This document shows, piece by piece, positions 45,659 through 53,821 of a DNA stretch of 64,000 bases. The first letter of the stretch is position 1. Each line of letters opens with the position of its first letter. The stretch lies in contig NZ_JAGSOA010000001.1 of NCBI RefSeq assembly GCF_019754935.1, positions 806,001-870,000 of the forward strand, given 5' to 3'. This DNA is from Corynebacterium parakroppenstedtii. Its GTDB lineage: Bacteria; Actinomycetota; Actinomycetes; Mycobacteriales; Mycobacteriaceae. The position numbers and the translations under genes are program-made. The notes below the pieces were generated by a model. It did not search any database and was not told the origin of the DNA. It saw only the letters and a list, made by a program, of their open reading frames with translations.

Positions 45659-46975
45659 ATGACAACCAAGTACGACAACAGCAACGCCGACCAGTGGGGC
45701 TTTGAGACCCGCGCCATCCACGCCGGCCAGCCCGTCGATAGTGAGACAAGCTCACGAAACCTCCCCATTTACCTCACGTCCTCATACGTTTTCGACTCGG
45801 CCGAGCACGCCAAACAGCGCTTCGGCCTGGAGGACGAGGGCCCGATTTACTCGCGCCTGACAAATCCGACGGTGGCCGCCGTCGAAAATAGGTTGGCTTC
45901 GCTTGAGGGTGGAACGCATGCGGTCCTCTTCGCATCCGGCCAGGCGGCGGAGACGGCGGCGTTCCTGAATATCGCGAGGTCAGGGTCGCATATTGTGTCG
46001 TCGCCGCGCTTGTACGGCGGCACGGAGACGCTGTTGGCGCACACGTTCCGTCGGCTCGGGATTGAGGTCACGTTCGTGGAGGATCCGGACGATCCGCAGT
46101 CGTGGGACGCGGCCGCGAAGGACAACACGGTGGCGTTTTATGGCGAGACGTTCGCCAACCCGCAGGCCGATATCCTGGACATTCCCGCGATCGCGGAGGT
46201 TGCTCATAAGCATTCCGTACCGTTGATTGTCGACAATACTGTGGCGACGGCGGCTGCTGTTCGTCCTTTGGAGCTCGGTGCCGACGTTGTTGTGGCGTCG
46301 TTGACGAAGTTTTACACCGGCAACGGGTCCGGGCTTGGTGGTGTGCTGATCGACGGCGGAAAGTTCGATTGGACGGTCGAGCGCGACGGCAAGCCGCTGT
46401 TCCCCGATTTTGTCGAGCCGGACCCCGCCTACCACGGGTTGAAGTACGCGGACCTGGGGAATGTGGCGTTCGGGTTGAAGGCTCGCGCGGGGTTGCTCCG
46501 CGATACGGGTGCGACGCCATCGCCGTTTAACGCGTGGGTCACGGCCCAAGGGTTGGATACCTTATCTCTGCGCATCGCAAAACATAACGAAAATGCGCAA
46601 AAAGTCGCTGAATATCTGGAAAGTAATCCGAAGGTCACGAAGGTTAACTTCCCTGGGCTGAAGAGTTCGCCATGGTATTCGGTCAAGGAGAAGCTGGGGC
46701 TGAAATACCCGGGCTCGGTGTTCTCATTCGACATCGATGGCGGGCGCGACACGGCGTGGAAGTTCATCGATGCCTTGAAGCTGCACTCGGACCTGGCCAA
46801 TGTGGGCGACGTGCGGTCGCTGGTTGTCCACCCGGCCTCGACCACGCATTCCCAGTCCGATGAGCCGGCGCTGCGTGCCGCGGGAATCAACGAGTCGACC
46901 ATCCGACTCTCCGTCGGCATCGAGGACATCGACGACATCATCAACGACCTCAAACAGGCCTTTGAGCAGGTTTAA
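45659..46975 (+). CDS. metY: O-acetylhomoserine sulfhydrylase
   Basis: The 438-residue PLP enzyme makes homocysteine from O-acetylhomoserine and sulfide in direct-sulfhydrylation methionine synthesis. Visible blocks are WGFETRAIHAGQPVD, IYSRLTNPTVAAVENRLASL, FASGQAAETAAFLNIARSG and the PLP-lysine loop VVASLTKFYTGNGSGLGGVL. The C-terminal SLVVHPASTTHSQ is typical of this group. GAGG lies 8 nt before ATG 45659. metX, which makes the substrate, follows on the same strand but after a strong hairpin. Three McbR-like sites lie upstream. Confidence 0.96.
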   Translation: MTTKYDNSNADQWGFETRAIHAGQPVDSETSSRNLPIYLTSSYVFDSAEHAKQRFGLEDEGPIYSRLTNPTVAAVENRLASLEGGTHAVLFASGQAAETAAFLNIARSGSHIVSSPRLYGGTETLLAHTFRRLGIEVTFVEDPDDPQSWDAAAKDNTVAFYGETFANPQADILDIPAIAEVAHKHSVPLIVDNTVATAAAVRPLELGADVVVASLTKFYTGNGSGLGGVLIDGGKFDWTVERDGKPLFPDFVEPDPAYHGLKYADLGNVAFGLKARAGLLRDTGATPSPFNAWVTAQGLDTLSLRIAKHNENAQKVAEYLESNPKVTKVNFPGLKSSPWYSVKEKLGLKYPGSVFSFDIDGGRDTAWKFIDALKLHSDLANVGDVRSLVVHPASTTHSQSDEPALRAAGINESTIRLSVGIEDIDDIINDLKQAFEQV

Positions 46976-47018
46976 TCTTCTAGGCTAATTTTCTTTGAGG
47001 TTAATCTTCTTGCCGACG

Positions 47019-47050
47019 AAGGGCTGGCCGCGCAACGATGGCCGGCCCTT
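47019..47050 (+). terminator. Hairpin between metY and metX
   Basis: AAGGGCTGGCC pairs with GGCCGGCCCTT (one G-T wobble) around a 10-nt loop, followed by a T/G-rich tail. It should end or attenuate the metY transcript, so metX may be expressed at a lower or separate level. Confidence 0.7.
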
Positions 47051-47118
47051 TGGTTGTGTTTCGTACACCCGTGTGTTGTGCGGGGTGGGGCGCGCCAAAC
47101 AATAAGGAGGTGTCGGCC

Positions 47119-48375
47119 GTGGCCGAACAGGTAGAGCTTCCGCCCAATGGGCAGTACGTCGACGTGCCTTTCTCACCGGCCGACGACCCATGGGTGACGG
47201 AGGCTGGTGTGCCACTACCTGGTGCGTCACTCCGCATCTACGCTTTTTACACAACCCCGACCAACGCCACACCGGACATAGCACCAGGCGACGTCGCGCC
47301 CGACACCAGCGATGCAGCCGACGCGCCCGATCTAACGCCAGACGCCACCCCTCTCCCAAACCCTCTCGACCGCCCGATAATCCTCATCGAGCATGCTCTC
47401 ACGGGCGATGGCAACGCCGCCGAATGGTGGCAAGGGCTCATCGGCCCAGGCCTCGGCTTCGACACAGACCGCTACCTCATCCTTTGCACGAATGTCCTGG
47501 GAGGCTGCAATGGCAGCACGGGCCCGTCGTCGATAAGTCCTGATGGAGCACCGTGGGGGTCGCGCTTCCCGGCCCTATCCATGCGGGACATGGTCGACGC
47601 CGAACACTGCGCGCTGGAACAACTCGGCATCCGGCGGCTTCACGCCGTCGTCGGCGCATCGATGGGCGGGGCGCGGGCCCTGGAATGGTGCATCATGTTC
47701 CCCGACGTGGTCGCGTCGGCACTGGTTATCGCGGTTTCCGCCCGAGCGAGCGCGTGGCAAATCGGCATTCAGTCTGCGCAAATCCGGTTCATCGAGGCCG
47801 ACCCCGATTGGCAGGGCGGCGACTATTACGGCACCGGGCGCGCGCCCACTCACGGAATCGGCCAGGCGCGTCGCATTGCACACCTAACTTATCGGGGTGA
47901 GCTCGAGCTCGACGAGCGATTCGGCGCCGACCCACAACGCAATGAAGACCCGTACGGCCCCTACCGATCCCGTGACCAGCGCTTTTCCATCGAAAGCTAC
48001 CTGGATTCGCAGGCTTCCAAGCTTGCCGCGCGGTTCGACGCCGGAAGCTACGTGATCCTCACCGACGCGCTCAACCGCCACGACATCGGACGCGGGCGCG
48101 GCGGCATGAACGCCGTCCTCGGCGAATGCACCGTCCCGATCATGGTTGTCGGCGTCGACTCCGACATCCTTTACCCGTTTCACCAGCAGGAACACCTGTC
48201 GCGCAACCTTGGTAACTTCATTGGGCTGTCAAAAATCACGACGCCGACCGGGCACGACGGCTTCCTCACCGAGACGCTGCAGACCCGGCGGATCGTTGAA
48301 AAGTTCCTAAACAAGATTGCCGACGACGGGGGCCGCGGTGAGATTCGCGATGACGAGGACCATGGGAAACCGTGA
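47119..48375 (+). CDS. metX: Homoserine O-acetyltransferase
   Basis: The 418-residue alpha/beta-hydrolase-fold enzyme acetylates homoserine with acetyl-CoA, the step before MetY. The nucleophile elbow is GASMGGARALEW (Ser), with the catalytic Asp in VVGVDSDILYPFHQQ and His in TPTGHDGFLTE. An N-terminal loop (about 55-90) is unusually Pro/Asp/Ala-rich. Of several in-frame starts, GTG 47119 is chosen because AAGGAGG lies 8 nt upstream. The protein ends in a short acidic tail (IRDDEDHGKP). Confidence 0.94.
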   Translation: MAEQVELPPNGQYVDVPFSPADDPWVTEAGVPLPGASLRIYAFYTTPTNATPDIAPGDVAPDTSDAADAPDLTPDATPLPNPLDRPIILIEHALTGDGNAAEWWQGLIGPGLGFDTDRYLILCTNVLGGCNGSTGPSSISPDGAPWGSRFPALSMRDMVDAEHCALEQLGIRRLHAVVGASMGGARALEWCIMFPDVVASALVIAVSARASAWQIGIQSAQIRFIEADPDWQGGDYYGTGRAPTHGIGQARRIAHLTYRGELELDERFGADPQRNEDPYGPYRSRDQRFSIESYLDSQASKLAARFDAGSYVILTDALNRHDIGRGRGGMNAVLGECTVPIMVVGVDSDILYPFHQQEHLSRNLGNFIGLSKITTPTGHDGFLTETLQTRRIVEKFLNKIADDGGRGEIRDDEDHGKP

Positions 48376-48863
48376 TGTGAATCGCGACGGTCTGCGGGGA
48401 ACGGTGATCGAGACAAGTTGGCGAGGAATGTCTAGAGGTTTCTGCGCCTGAGCTCGAAAACTGCGGGGGGATATGCGCCCCAAATAAAAGTGGGGGGTAT
48501 ATGGGCGAAAAATCGCCAAAAATTTGGCCATCCCCCCACAGTTTTCACAACCGACCCCTATATGCCCCCGCAGTTTTCCAACGCGCGTGCACAAGCCCCA
48601 CAAACTCCGCGCAGAAGCCACACACGCAGATCAGAAGCCCCCCGCGCACGGGCCATATGGGAGCTTCACGGCAGCCACGCGCGACCCCGAACCCCAAACA
48701 CCATCGCAAAGCAGAGTTAAAGCCCCTCAGGCACAACAAAAGGCGCGCCTACCAGGCTGGTAAACACGCCGTTTGCCTAACTATGAAGGAGAACTAATCC
48801 TCCGAGCGCCGTGAACTCATGACATCACGGGCTCATAGCTCGCGGACTAATAGCCCACTTGGA
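48376..48863. other. Non-coding region after metX
   Basis: This 488-bp gap contains the repeat block at 48456-48599, A+C-rich sequence with scattered short open frames, and near its right end the 12-mer ATGAAGGAGAAC (48783-48794). No gene was recognised. Confidence 0.6.
48456..48599. repeat. Unknown repeat, copy B: four units in inverted arrangement
   Basis: Units with the core GAAAACTGYGGGGGG(N)ATAT occur as 48456-48476 and 48486-48504 on the plus strand, then as reverse complements 48529-48546 and 48558-48579. Outer units pair with each other and inner units likewise, giving a possible cruciform of about 125 bp. The second half (48539-48598) is the direct repeat of 45211-45270. Confidence 0.85.
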
Positions 48864-49712
48864 CTACTTCTTGCCATCCTTGGTCTCGTCCTGGAACTCG
48901 ACGCGTTCCTTCTTGAGGTCCTCGGAAACCTTCTGCTTATCGGTGACGGTCTCCTTGTTCAGGTTGACCTTCTCCACCGGTACGGTCTCTTTGTCAACGT
49001 TGACCTGTTCCTCGTGAAGCACAACGTCGGCGTTCTCTTCGCCAATGCGGGTGTTGCCCAGCTTCTTGGCTTCCTCAGGCGAGAGCTTCTCGCGCTCGAC
49101 CTTAACCTCTTCGCGGCTTACCGGAACCTCGACGGTTTCGGTGTCCTCGACGACGTACTTGCGCAGGCGAGCGCGACCGGAGGCCACCTTCTCCTTGTTA
49201 ACGTTGAGCTGCTCTTCGGAACGGATCACGGAGCCGTCGTCGGAGGTAACAGGCTTCTTGCCAGTGTCAGCGGAGGTCTTCTTGGTCTCAGCGGAGGTCT
49301 TCGCAGTTTCCTCACGACGACCCGTCGTACCAGCAGCGGTTCCAGCGGCAGCGCCGGTGCCAGCAGCGGTACCAGCCTGAGCAGCGTTTCCGCGGTCAGA
49401 GGTCTGAGTCTGAGCGGAGTCCTGCGTCGTCAAGCCGTAGTGCTTGTACAGGCGCTCTTCTTCCTCGGGCTCCAGACCTTCGTCGGTGTCCGAGATGTTC
49501 GGAGCGTCCGAGATCTCATCCTTGGTGTGAGCAACATGGAGTTCCTCGTTGTTCAGCTTGGCGCCAGCCAGCGGGACGAGGGAGCTATTACGACCAAACA
49601 GTCCGGTGTTCACGGCTACGAACGTCGGCTCACCGCTATTGCTGTCGACGAAAAGCTGGCCAACTTTGCCAACCTTGTCGCCATTCTTGTCGAAAGCGGT
49701 GGACTCGAGCAC
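48864..49712 (-). CDS. PRC-barrel and DUF2382 (YsnF/AvaK-like) protein, start disrupted by an amber codon
   Basis: The product has an N-terminal PRC-barrel (GDKVGKVGQLFVD, GEPTFVAVNTGLFGRNSSLVPL), an Ala/Gly/Thr-rich linker, and a C-terminal DUF2382 domain (RSEEQLNVNKEKVASGRARL, EEVKVEREKLS). Such proteins are stress-associated and of unknown activity. A well-placed ribosome-binding site (AGGAG, 49745-49749) and GTG 49739 begin VADQKFI, but codon 8 is TAG (49718-49716). The frame continues as AVLESTAF, which fits the family. GTG 49712, one codon after the TAG, could be used by re-initiation. Otherwise the gene is inactive. Confidence 0.8.
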   Translation of the reverse strand: MLESTAFDKNGDKVGKVGQLFVDSNSGEPTFVAVNTGLFGRNSSLVPLAGAKLNNEELHVAHTKDEISDAPNISDTDEGLEPEEEERLYKHYGLTTQDSAQTQTSDRGNAAQAGTAAGTGAAAGTAAGTTGRREETAKTSAETKKTSADTGKKPVTSDDGSVIRSEEQLNVNKEKVASGRARLRKYVVEDTETVEVPVSREEVKVEREKLSPEEAKKLGNTRIGEENADVVLHEEQVNVDKETVPVEKVNLNKETVTDKQKVSEDLKKERVEFQDETKDGKK

Positions 49713-49739
49713 GGCCTAAATGAACTTCTGATCAGCCAC

Positions 49740-50101
49740 GTAAATCTCCTTTACTGATAGTTACGCAATATATCTAAAAAAACTGTTAAAACAACGCAGT
49801 GGGCGTGCTACAAAAACCGAAACCGCAATGGGAGCGCCCTCAGAGAGTAGCACGTCAATCTACGTTAGGTTGCCTGAACGCTTTCGCATCCCGAACACAA
49901 TTCACACTAGTTGGCTTATCTCAGCTCCGCTACTATATCGCGACAAAAAGGGACATTTTTGCTACCACTCTGCAGCCCCCAACCTAATGCTACAAAGCTT
50001 CAAGCTGCGATTATAAGGACTACGTAACGATCAAGTAACAATTAACTGATTTTCCTGTACCCCCGAAAGAATGCTTGCCGACGGGGGATGCACCTCGTCA
50101 C
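49740..50101. other. Gap between the DUF2382 gene and mntR, no gene
   Basis: The 362-bp gap holds the DUF2382 ribosome-binding site at its left edge. At its right end a possible weak hairpin (CCCCCG and CGGGGG, about 50060-50087) may follow mntR. I see no coding sequence. Confidence 0.5.
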
Positions 50102-50848
50102 CTATTTGACCCTGATATCCCTTGCCGACGCTGCGCTAATGCTTGCTATACCAACCCCGTTCTCGGTACCCGATGGCGCAGGGGTGGTCACCGCGTGGTC
50201 TTTGACGTCGGGAGCGTCAGAAGCGCCCTCTCTTTTTGCCACCAGCTGAATGTTCATCATCCCGCCGTAAGGGCGTGGCAAAACAGCAACATTAACCCCC
50301 GGCACGATTCCCTTCGTCGCTAAATAACGCAAAAGACCCGAGTCACGGTCAGCAATGCGCACAATCCGCACCACGTCACCTTCCTGCGCAGTATCCAGCG
50401 GCAAGCCAGGATCGGTTTCGGCGACGTTCCCCTCCTTGTCCGGGATGGGATCGCCATGCGGATCGCGCGTGGGATTGCCCATGAGAGCCGCGATGCGCTC
50501 GACAAACGTGTCCGACACGGCATGCTCAAGGTGCTCGGCCTCATCGTGGACTTCATCCCAGCTATAGCCGACACACTCGCACAGGTACATCTCCAACAAG
50601 CGGTGCCGACGGACCATTTGCAAAGCCAACGGTCGCCCGGTTGAGGAGAGCTCGATGGGCTTATACGCCTCATGAACGATGAGCCCCTGCTGCACCAGCC
50701 GCTTCAACGCCTCTGACACCGTCGACGCTTTCTGCCCTAGGACTTCGCCGATCCGCGTCGACGTGACCGGGCCCGCGTTCCACTCGCCCAGGTCATAAAT
50801 CACCTTCAGATAGTCCTGGGTGCGGTCCGGCAAATCAGAAACGTGCAT
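50102..50848 (-). CDS. mntR: DtxR/MntR family metal-dependent transcriptional regulator
   Basis: The 248-residue regulator has an N-terminal winged helix (DYLKVIYDLGEWNAGPVTSTRIGEVLGQKASTVSEALKRL), a metal-binding dimerisation domain (RRHRLLEMYLCECVGYSWDEVHDEAEHLEHAVSD) and a C-terminal SH3-like domain of the FeoA type. The Cys at the primary site (LCECVG) is as in DtxR/IdeR. Its place divergent from mntABC argues for manganese control of that operon. It has a Ser/Ala-rich tail of about 40 residues. TACGAT lies 6 nt before ATG 50848. Confidence 0.85.
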   Translation of the reverse strand: MHVSDLPDRTQDYLKVIYDLGEWNAGPVTSTRIGEVLGQKASTVSEALKRLVQQGLIVHEAYKPIELSSTGRPLALQMVRRHRLLEMYLCECVGYSWDEVHDEAEHLEHAVSDTFVERIAALMGNPTRDPHGDPIPDKEGNVAETDPGLPLDTAQEGDVVRIVRIADRDSGLLRYLATKGIVPGVNVAVLPRPYGGMMNIQLVAKREGASDAPDVKDHAVTTPAPSGTENGVGIASISAASARDIRVK

Positions 50849-50854
50849 GCCCTC

Positions 50855-50860
50855 ATCGTA
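50855..50860 (-). promoter_or_regulatory. -10 element of mntR
   Basis: TACGAT on the minus strand, 6 nt before ATG 50848; leaderless arrangement. Confidence 0.4.
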
Positions 50861-50971
50861 TTAGGTGACCAGCACATCAAGCTAGGGGCTGTCACACGGA
50901 GCTATCAAACTAGGGCCACCGAACCAAGGCCCTTGACACGCTCGGCGGGGTGGACATAAGGTTCCCCCAGT

Positions 50972-51025
50972 TTGAAAATACATTACATTGAACTTTTATA
51001 ATGAACGTGATGAATTTTTTATTCA
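50972..51025 (+). promoter_or_regulatory. mntABC promoter with inverted repeat
   Basis: TTGAAA (50972-50977) and TATAAT (50997-51002) are 19 bp apart. Just downstream is TGAAT-N5-ATTCA (51011-51025), positioned to block transcription. This is the likely MntR operator of the divergent mntR-mntABC region. The rest of the 305-bp gap (50849-51153) contains no gene. Confidence 0.5.
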
Positions 51026-51153
51026 GGGGGTTGGTATATTCGGGCTGTAACTCACACTAATTCCCTGATAAACGGACATATCCACGACGTCCCTAATCCC
51101 CAAGAACCGACAACCGAAAAAAGAACAACTAACAACCGAACGTAAGGATTCAC

Positions 51154-52134
51154 ATGGCTCCCTCACTCGGCCTCTCCTCCCCGACGGATAATCCGCGCTC
51201 ACGATCCACCGCATCCAAACACCCACGTCGACACGCAAAAATCCTGCCCGCCATCGCCGCCGCGCTCGTCGTCGGGCTCACTGCCAGCGGCTGTAGCGCA
51301 CTCTCCGACGATGACAACGGGAAGAAAGACGTTTTAGCAACGTTCACGGTTTTGGCCGACATTGCCCGGAACGTCGCCGGCGATCACGTCAACGTCAATT
51401 CGCTGACCAAGCCGGGCACCGAAATTCACGGATACGACCCCACACCGTCGGACCTCAAATCGGCAGCAAAAGCAGATCTCATTATCGCCAACGGTCTCGG
51501 GCTAGAGCATTGGCTGGACAAGCTCACCAGCAATTCCGATGCCAAACGTGTCGTCGCCACGGATGGGATTGAGCCCCTCCCGATCACCGATGGTGAAGCC
51601 AGCGGCGAAGACAACCCCCATGCCTGGATGAGCCCCACCAACGTTAAAAAGTACGCAAGTACCATCGCGAAGGCCCTAGGGGACATCGATCCCGACCACA
51701 AAGACGACTACAACGACAACGCGAAGAAATACTCCGCCAAGCTGGACACCATTGGCAACGACCTCCGCGCCGACCTCGAAACCGTCCCCAAGGACAAACG
51801 TGCGCTTGTGACCTGCGAAGGGGCGTTCTCCTACCTGGCCAAAGACGCGGGACTCACCGAGCACTACATCTGGCCCGTCAACGCAGAAACCGAAGCCACA
51901 CCTCAACGCATGAAGGACACCGAAGAGTTCGTGCGCGAACACCAGGTTCCCGCTGTGTTCTGCGAATCGACCGTTGACTCCGGCCCCCGCGAACAAATCG
52001 TCCGCGCCACCGGGGCAAAGGACGGTGGCATCCTCTACGTCGATTCACTATCTGATCAAGATGGCCCCGTCCCTACGTATTTGGATCTCATCCGGTACGA
52101 CGCCGACACCATCAGCAAAGGACTCACCAGCTAA
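51154..52134 (+). CDS. mntA: Manganese/zinc ABC transporter substrate-binding lipoprotein
   Basis: This cluster A-I (TroA/PsaA type) metal-binding lipoprotein has 326 residues. A signal sequence ends in the lipobox LTASGCSA. Probable metal ligands are His in TEIHGYDPTP, His in DNPHAWMSP, Glu in TCEGAFSYLAKDAGL and Asp in LYVDSLSD. The His, His, Glu, Asp set favours manganese over zinc. It heads the operon, with the ATPase starting at its own stop codon. The N-terminus before the hydrophobic core is long (about 30 residues). ATG 51154 has AAGGA 8 nt upstream. Confidence 0.9.
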   Translation: MAPSLGLSSPTDNPRSRSTASKHPRRHAKILPAIAAALVVGLTASGCSALSDDDNGKKDVLATFTVLADIARNVAGDHVNVNSLTKPGTEIHGYDPTPSDLKSAAKADLIIANGLGLEHWLDKLTSNSDAKRVVATDGIEPLPITDGEASGEDNPHAWMSPTNVKKYASTIAKALGDIDPDHKDDYNDNAKKYSAKLDTIGNDLRADLETVPKDKRALVTCEGAFSYLAKDAGLTEHYIWPVNAETEATPQRMKDTEEFVREHQVPAVFCESTVDSGPREQIVRATGAKDGGILYVDSLSDQDGPVPTYLDLIRYDADTISKGLTS

Positions 52135-52865
52135 TGCAGGACAGAACACCGCAAGAACCCCTGGTTAGCGTCGATAAGCTCGGGGTTACCTACACGCACA
52201 ACTCCGGAGAGCCAGTGACCGCACTGCGCGACGTGACTGCGTCGTTCTTCCCCGGAACCATGACCGCGATCATCGGGGCGAATGGTGCGGGCAAATCCAC
52301 GCTTTTCAACGCCATCACCGGCCAACTGCGCCCCACCACGGGCACCATGAACGTCGACGGACGCATCACCTACATGCCGCAAACAGAGGCCGTGAACTGG
52401 GACTTCCCCATGACCGTGCGTGACGTTGTCCTCACCGCATTCCGACACCCCACTCGCGACGACAAAGCCACTGCCGACGAAGCCCTGGCCAGCGTAGGAA
52501 TGACCGCCTACGCCACCCGCTCGATCCGGCAGCTCTCCGGAGGGCAGAAGAAGCGCGTTTTCATCGCTCGTGCACTCGCCACCCAGGCTCCCATTCTTAT
52601 CTTGGACGAGCCCTTCGCCGGCGTTGATCAGGACACCGAAGAAGTGCTGTTCCGAGTCCTGACCGCCCGGCGCGATCGTGGCGCCCTCATCCTGCTCTCG
52701 ACGCACCACCTCGGTACGCTCCGCTCGATGGATCGGATCGTTGTCCTACAAAAAACAATCATTAGCGACGGGGCCCCAGATGACACCCTCTTCGCCGCCT
52801 CACCCAGCGTTCTGTTGGGCACCGCGCTCATGGAGGACATGAGGAAGGACGGCGACGCAGAATGA
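52134..52865 (+). CDS. mntB: Manganese/zinc ABC transporter ATP-binding protein
   Basis: A 243-residue ATPase with Walker A GANGAGKSTLFNAITG, a Q-loop near YMPQTEAVNWDFPMTV, signature LSGGQKKRVFIARALA, Walker B ILILDEPFAGVD and switch His in LLSTHHLG. WDFPMTVRDVV is characteristic of metal-uptake ABC ATPases. Its ATG overlaps the mntA stop by one base (TAATG) and the permease start overlaps its own end by 4 bp, so expression is coupled. Confidence 0.92.
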   Translation: MQDRTPQEPLVSVDKLGVTYTHNSGEPVTALRDVTASFFPGTMTAIIGANGAGKSTLFNAITGQLRPTTGTMNVDGRITYMPQTEAVNWDFPMTVRDVVLTAFRHPTRDDKATADEALASVGMTAYATRSIRQLSGGQKKRVFIARALATQAPILILDEPFAGVDQDTEEVLFRVLTARRDRGALILLSTHHLGTLRSMDRIVVLQKTIISDGAPDDTLFAASPSVLLGTALMEDMRKDGDAE

Positions 52866-53815
52866 ACCCCTTTGCGTTAACCGGCGCGTTCCCTGGCGCA
52901 CCGATCCACGCATCACTTGCATCAGCGTTTATCGAACCCTTCACCTATAGCTTTATGCAGCGCGCTGTCATCGTCACGTCTGTGACGGCACTGTGCACCG
53001 GACTTCTCTCCGCCTGGATAATCCTGCTCGGATGGTCGCTCCTCGGCGACGCGATCTCGCACGCCGTCCTCCCCGGCGTCGTCATCTCCTATATCCTGGG
53101 CATCCCGTTCTCCATCGGCGCGCTGATCGCCGCACTGCTCACCGTCGGCCTCATCGGGACCATCCGCGGAAAAACGAACCTCAAGGACGACACCGCCATC
53201 GGCATCGTCTTCACCACATTTTTCGCATTCGGCCTGGTACTCATCTCCATGACGCCGTCGACAACCGACCTACACTCCATTCTCTTCGGAAATCTCCTGG
53301 GTGTGCGGCAATCCGCCCTCATCCAAGTTGTCGTCATCGCGCTACTCGCGTCGGCACTTGTGCTGATCAAACGGCGGGACATTACTCTCTGGAGTTTCGA
53401 CGCGATCAACGCCCGGTCGCTCGGCATCAATCCCACACTCATGCGCGGGTTCATGCTCACCATGCTCGCGCTCGTCATTGTGGCGTCGATGCAGGCAGTG
53501 GGCGTGATCCTTGTGGTCGCCATGCTGATCACACCCGGCGCGATCAGCCTTCTCATCTTCGCCCGGATGCGCAGCACGCTTATCTGGACGCCGGTCATCA
53601 GTTGGGTGACTGCCATGACCGGTCTGCTGATCAGCTACTGGACCGACGTGTCCAGCGGAGGAATGATCGTCGTCGTGCAGGGCTGCACATTCATGGTCGT
53701 ATTTGCGACGAAACACTGGGTTTCGCGTGTGCGGCACCGGGCTCATCAGGGCACGCCACGGGAGGAGAAGAAGCCGCACGAGGAGGGCGCGCAACAACGA
53801 GCCGCACAGACCTAA
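52862..53815 (+). CDS. mntC: Manganese/zinc ABC transporter permease
   Basis: A 317-residue membrane protein of the ABC-3 family with eight or nine hydrophobic segments. It has the family block LLGWSLLGDAISHAVLPGVVISY near residue 60, and DLHSILFGNLLGV and LLVVAMLITPGA-like ILVVAMLITPGAISL later. It ends with a charged tail of about 30 residues rich in Glu, Lys and Arg. It overlaps the ATPase gene by ATGA. Only one permease is present, whereas some corynebacterial operons have two. It is convergent with the glutaminase gene with only 6 bp between stops. Confidence 0.9.
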   Translation: MNPFALTGAFPGAPIHASLASAFIEPFTYSFMQRAVIVTSVTALCTGLLSAWIILLGWSLLGDAISHAVLPGVVISYILGIPFSIGALIAALLTVGLIGTIRGKTNLKDDTAIGIVFTTFFAFGLVLISMTPSTTDLHSILFGNLLGVRQSALIQVVVIALLASALVLIKRRDITLWSFDAINARSLGINPTLMRGFMLTMLALVIVASMQAVGVILVVAMLITPGAISLLIFARMRSTLIWTPVISWVTAMTGLLISYWTDVSSGGMIVVVQGCTFMVVFATKHWVSRVRHRAHQGTPREEKKPHEEGAQQRAAQT

Positions 53816-53821
53816 CGTCGG

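Noticed and set aside
45203..48599. CRISPR array or insertion sequence at the metYX-flanking repeat
   Set aside because: Units are not evenly spaced, there are no unique spacers of constant length, and no transposase frame lies nearby.
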